DNA of 6,523 nucleotides from an uncultured Aquificaceae bacterium. Lineage in GTDB: Bacteria; Aquificota; Aquificia; Aquificales; Aquificaceae. Both the position numbers and the translations under genes were made by a program. The notes beneath the pieces are model-generated. The model had not been told where the DNA came from and ran no database searches. It worked only from the letters and a program-made list of their open reading frames with translations. Each line of letters opens with the position of its first letter. Positions within the stretch are counted from its first letter, which is position 1. The stretch spans positions 1 through 6,523 of the forward strand of contig CALLAD010000046.1 in the NCBI GenBank assembly GCA_938002625.1, in the 5' to 3' direction. Below are positions 5,971-6,523 of this stretch, one piece after another.

Positions 5971-6523
5971 TATATTCTGTTGGATCAAGGGGAATTCCTT
6001 CCTTATTCCTGATTTCAAACCTTAGAGAGCATTCTTCATTACCATTCCTTTTACCAACCCTTGCTATAATCTGTCCTTTGCTTACATTTTCACCCCTTTT
6101 AACCAAATTAGCTTCGTTATATGCATATAAGGAGATGAAATTTCTGTGTTCAATTATCACCATATTGCCGTAAGCTTGTATATCCCCTCCGCTATATATC
6201 ACCCTACCACTATCTACCGCTCTTACGGGAGCTGAACATGGAGCGAATATTTCTATACCTTTTTGAACCTTTGATATTTTACCTTCTACAGGAGGTTGGA
6301 ATTTGGTTATGTTTAAGGATGGACTTGTAGGTATGTTAGCACTTTCCCTTTCTAATTCGCTTATTGTACTCCTTTCATCCCTTCTACTTTTCACCACTTG
6401 CTGAGTTTCTCTTGCTGCCTGTTGCGTTTCTCTCTGAGGTATTTTCACCTTAGCTCCTGCTGGTATCCATTTGTCCTTATACTCTGGATTGAGCTTTTCA
6501 AGCTCTTTTAGTGGCACTCCAGT
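5957..6523 (-). CDS. nlpD: NlpD-like LysM + degenerate LytM (M23) protein, C-terminal part
   Basis: The gene runs off the right edge; the frame is open at 6523, and the first visible residues (TGVPLKELEKLNP, then WIPAGAKVKIP) are the second half of a LysM peptidoglycan-binding domain, so the GTG at 6517 is not a start. Counting from the codon at 6523-6521, residues 30-75 are a polar linker with two RETQQ units, and 80-186 are a LytM/M23 fold: QKGIEI, SGRVIYSGG, YGNMVIIEH, LVKRGENVSKGQIIARVG and RFEIR. Each expected zinc ligand is replaced: the HxxxD motif by Gln87 and Glu91, and the HLH motif by Ser166 and Arg168. The YAH histidine is Tyr135. Such inactive LytM proteins (NlpD, EnvC in E. coli) activate cell-wall amidases during daughter-cell separation, and the order LysM-linker-LytM and wording of the C-terminus resemble NlpD closely. 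It probably acts in the periplasm or as a lipoprotein; the signal region is out of view. Activator role is inferred. Confidence 0.85.
   Translation of the reverse strand, partial: TGVPLKELEKLNPEYKDKWIPAGAKVKIPQRETQQAARETQQVVKSRRDERSTISELERESANIPTSPSLNITKFQPPVEGKISKVQKGIEIFAPCSAPVRAVDSGRVIYSGGDIQAYGNMVIIEHRNFISLYAYNEANLVKRGENVSKGQIIARVGKRNGNEECSLRFEIRNKEGIPLDPTEYISFQ
6392..6433 (-). repeat. Two-unit 21-base tandem repeat in the NlpD-like linker
   Basis: On the minus strand two consecutive 7-codon units encode RETQQAA and RETQQVV. The RETQQ codons differ at synonymous third positions (ACG/ACT, CAA/CAG), so the duplication is not fresh. It lies in the low-complexity linker between LysM and LytM. 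Confidence 0.6.

Noticed and set aside
5957..5995. Terminator at the upp/nlpD convergent junction
   Set aside because: The coding regions overlap by 14 bases and no G+C-rich stem followed by a T-run is found; GGGGAATTCCTT near 5990 is an imperfect palindrome inside the nlpD-like gene.

Overview
The window is a compact, A+T-rich piece of bacterial chromosome made of housekeeping genes with almost no intergenic DNA. The proteins are rich in Lys, Glu, Ile and Tyr, and the genes use many AGA/AGG arginine and ATA isoleucine codons. Together with the look of DapA, HemL and a chromosomal RusA, this suggests a thermophilic, Gram-negative bacterium of the Aquificales type (Hydrogenobacter/Thermocrinis/Aquifex relatives). 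That placement is an inference, not a database result. No insertion sequence, tRNA, rRNA, CRISPR array or phage module is visible.

Left part (1-1973): the 3' end of a soluble lytic transglycosylase gene (slt, + strand, cut by the window start) runs tail to tail into hemL (- strand), the two overlapping by 9 bases. HemL makes 5-aminolevulinate for heme and other tetrapyrroles. A 63-base divergent intergenic region (1974-2036) carries a self-complementary -10 sequence, ATTATAAT, that could serve both hemL and thrC.

Centre (2037-3684): thrC (threonine synthase with an N-terminal four-cysteine zinc-ribbon-like motif) overlaps by 8 bases a small thioredoxin-fold lipoprotein gene. In that lipoprotein the usual CxxC pair is replaced by CxxH.

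Right part (3720-5970): dapA, a four-helix membrane protein of the DUF4149/TMEM205 type, rusA (Holliday junction resolvase) and upp (uracil phosphoribosyltransferase) form a tight operon with overlaps of 8, 4 and 20 bases. An extended -10 element, TGTTATAAT, lies so close to the dapA ATG that the dapA mRNA is predicted to be leaderless; no Shine-Dalgarno sequence precedes that ATG. Convergent to upp (14-base overlap) is the 3' part of an NlpD-like gene on the - strand: a LysM remnant, a Gln/Arg-rich linker and a LytM domain that has lost all its zinc ligands.

How the genes work together: ThrC and DapA are both on the aspartate-derived amino acid pathway (threonine; lysine and diaminopimelate). 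DapA also supplies diaminopimelate for peptidoglycan, which Slt cleaves and which an NlpD-like factor would help remodel by activating amidases. RusA and Upp appear to be operon passengers with unrelated jobs. I see no convincing new multi-gene system. The items most worth a second look are the CxxH thioredoxin-like lipoprotein, the leaderless dapA promoter, the RusA in a housekeeping operon and the fully degenerate LytM protein.
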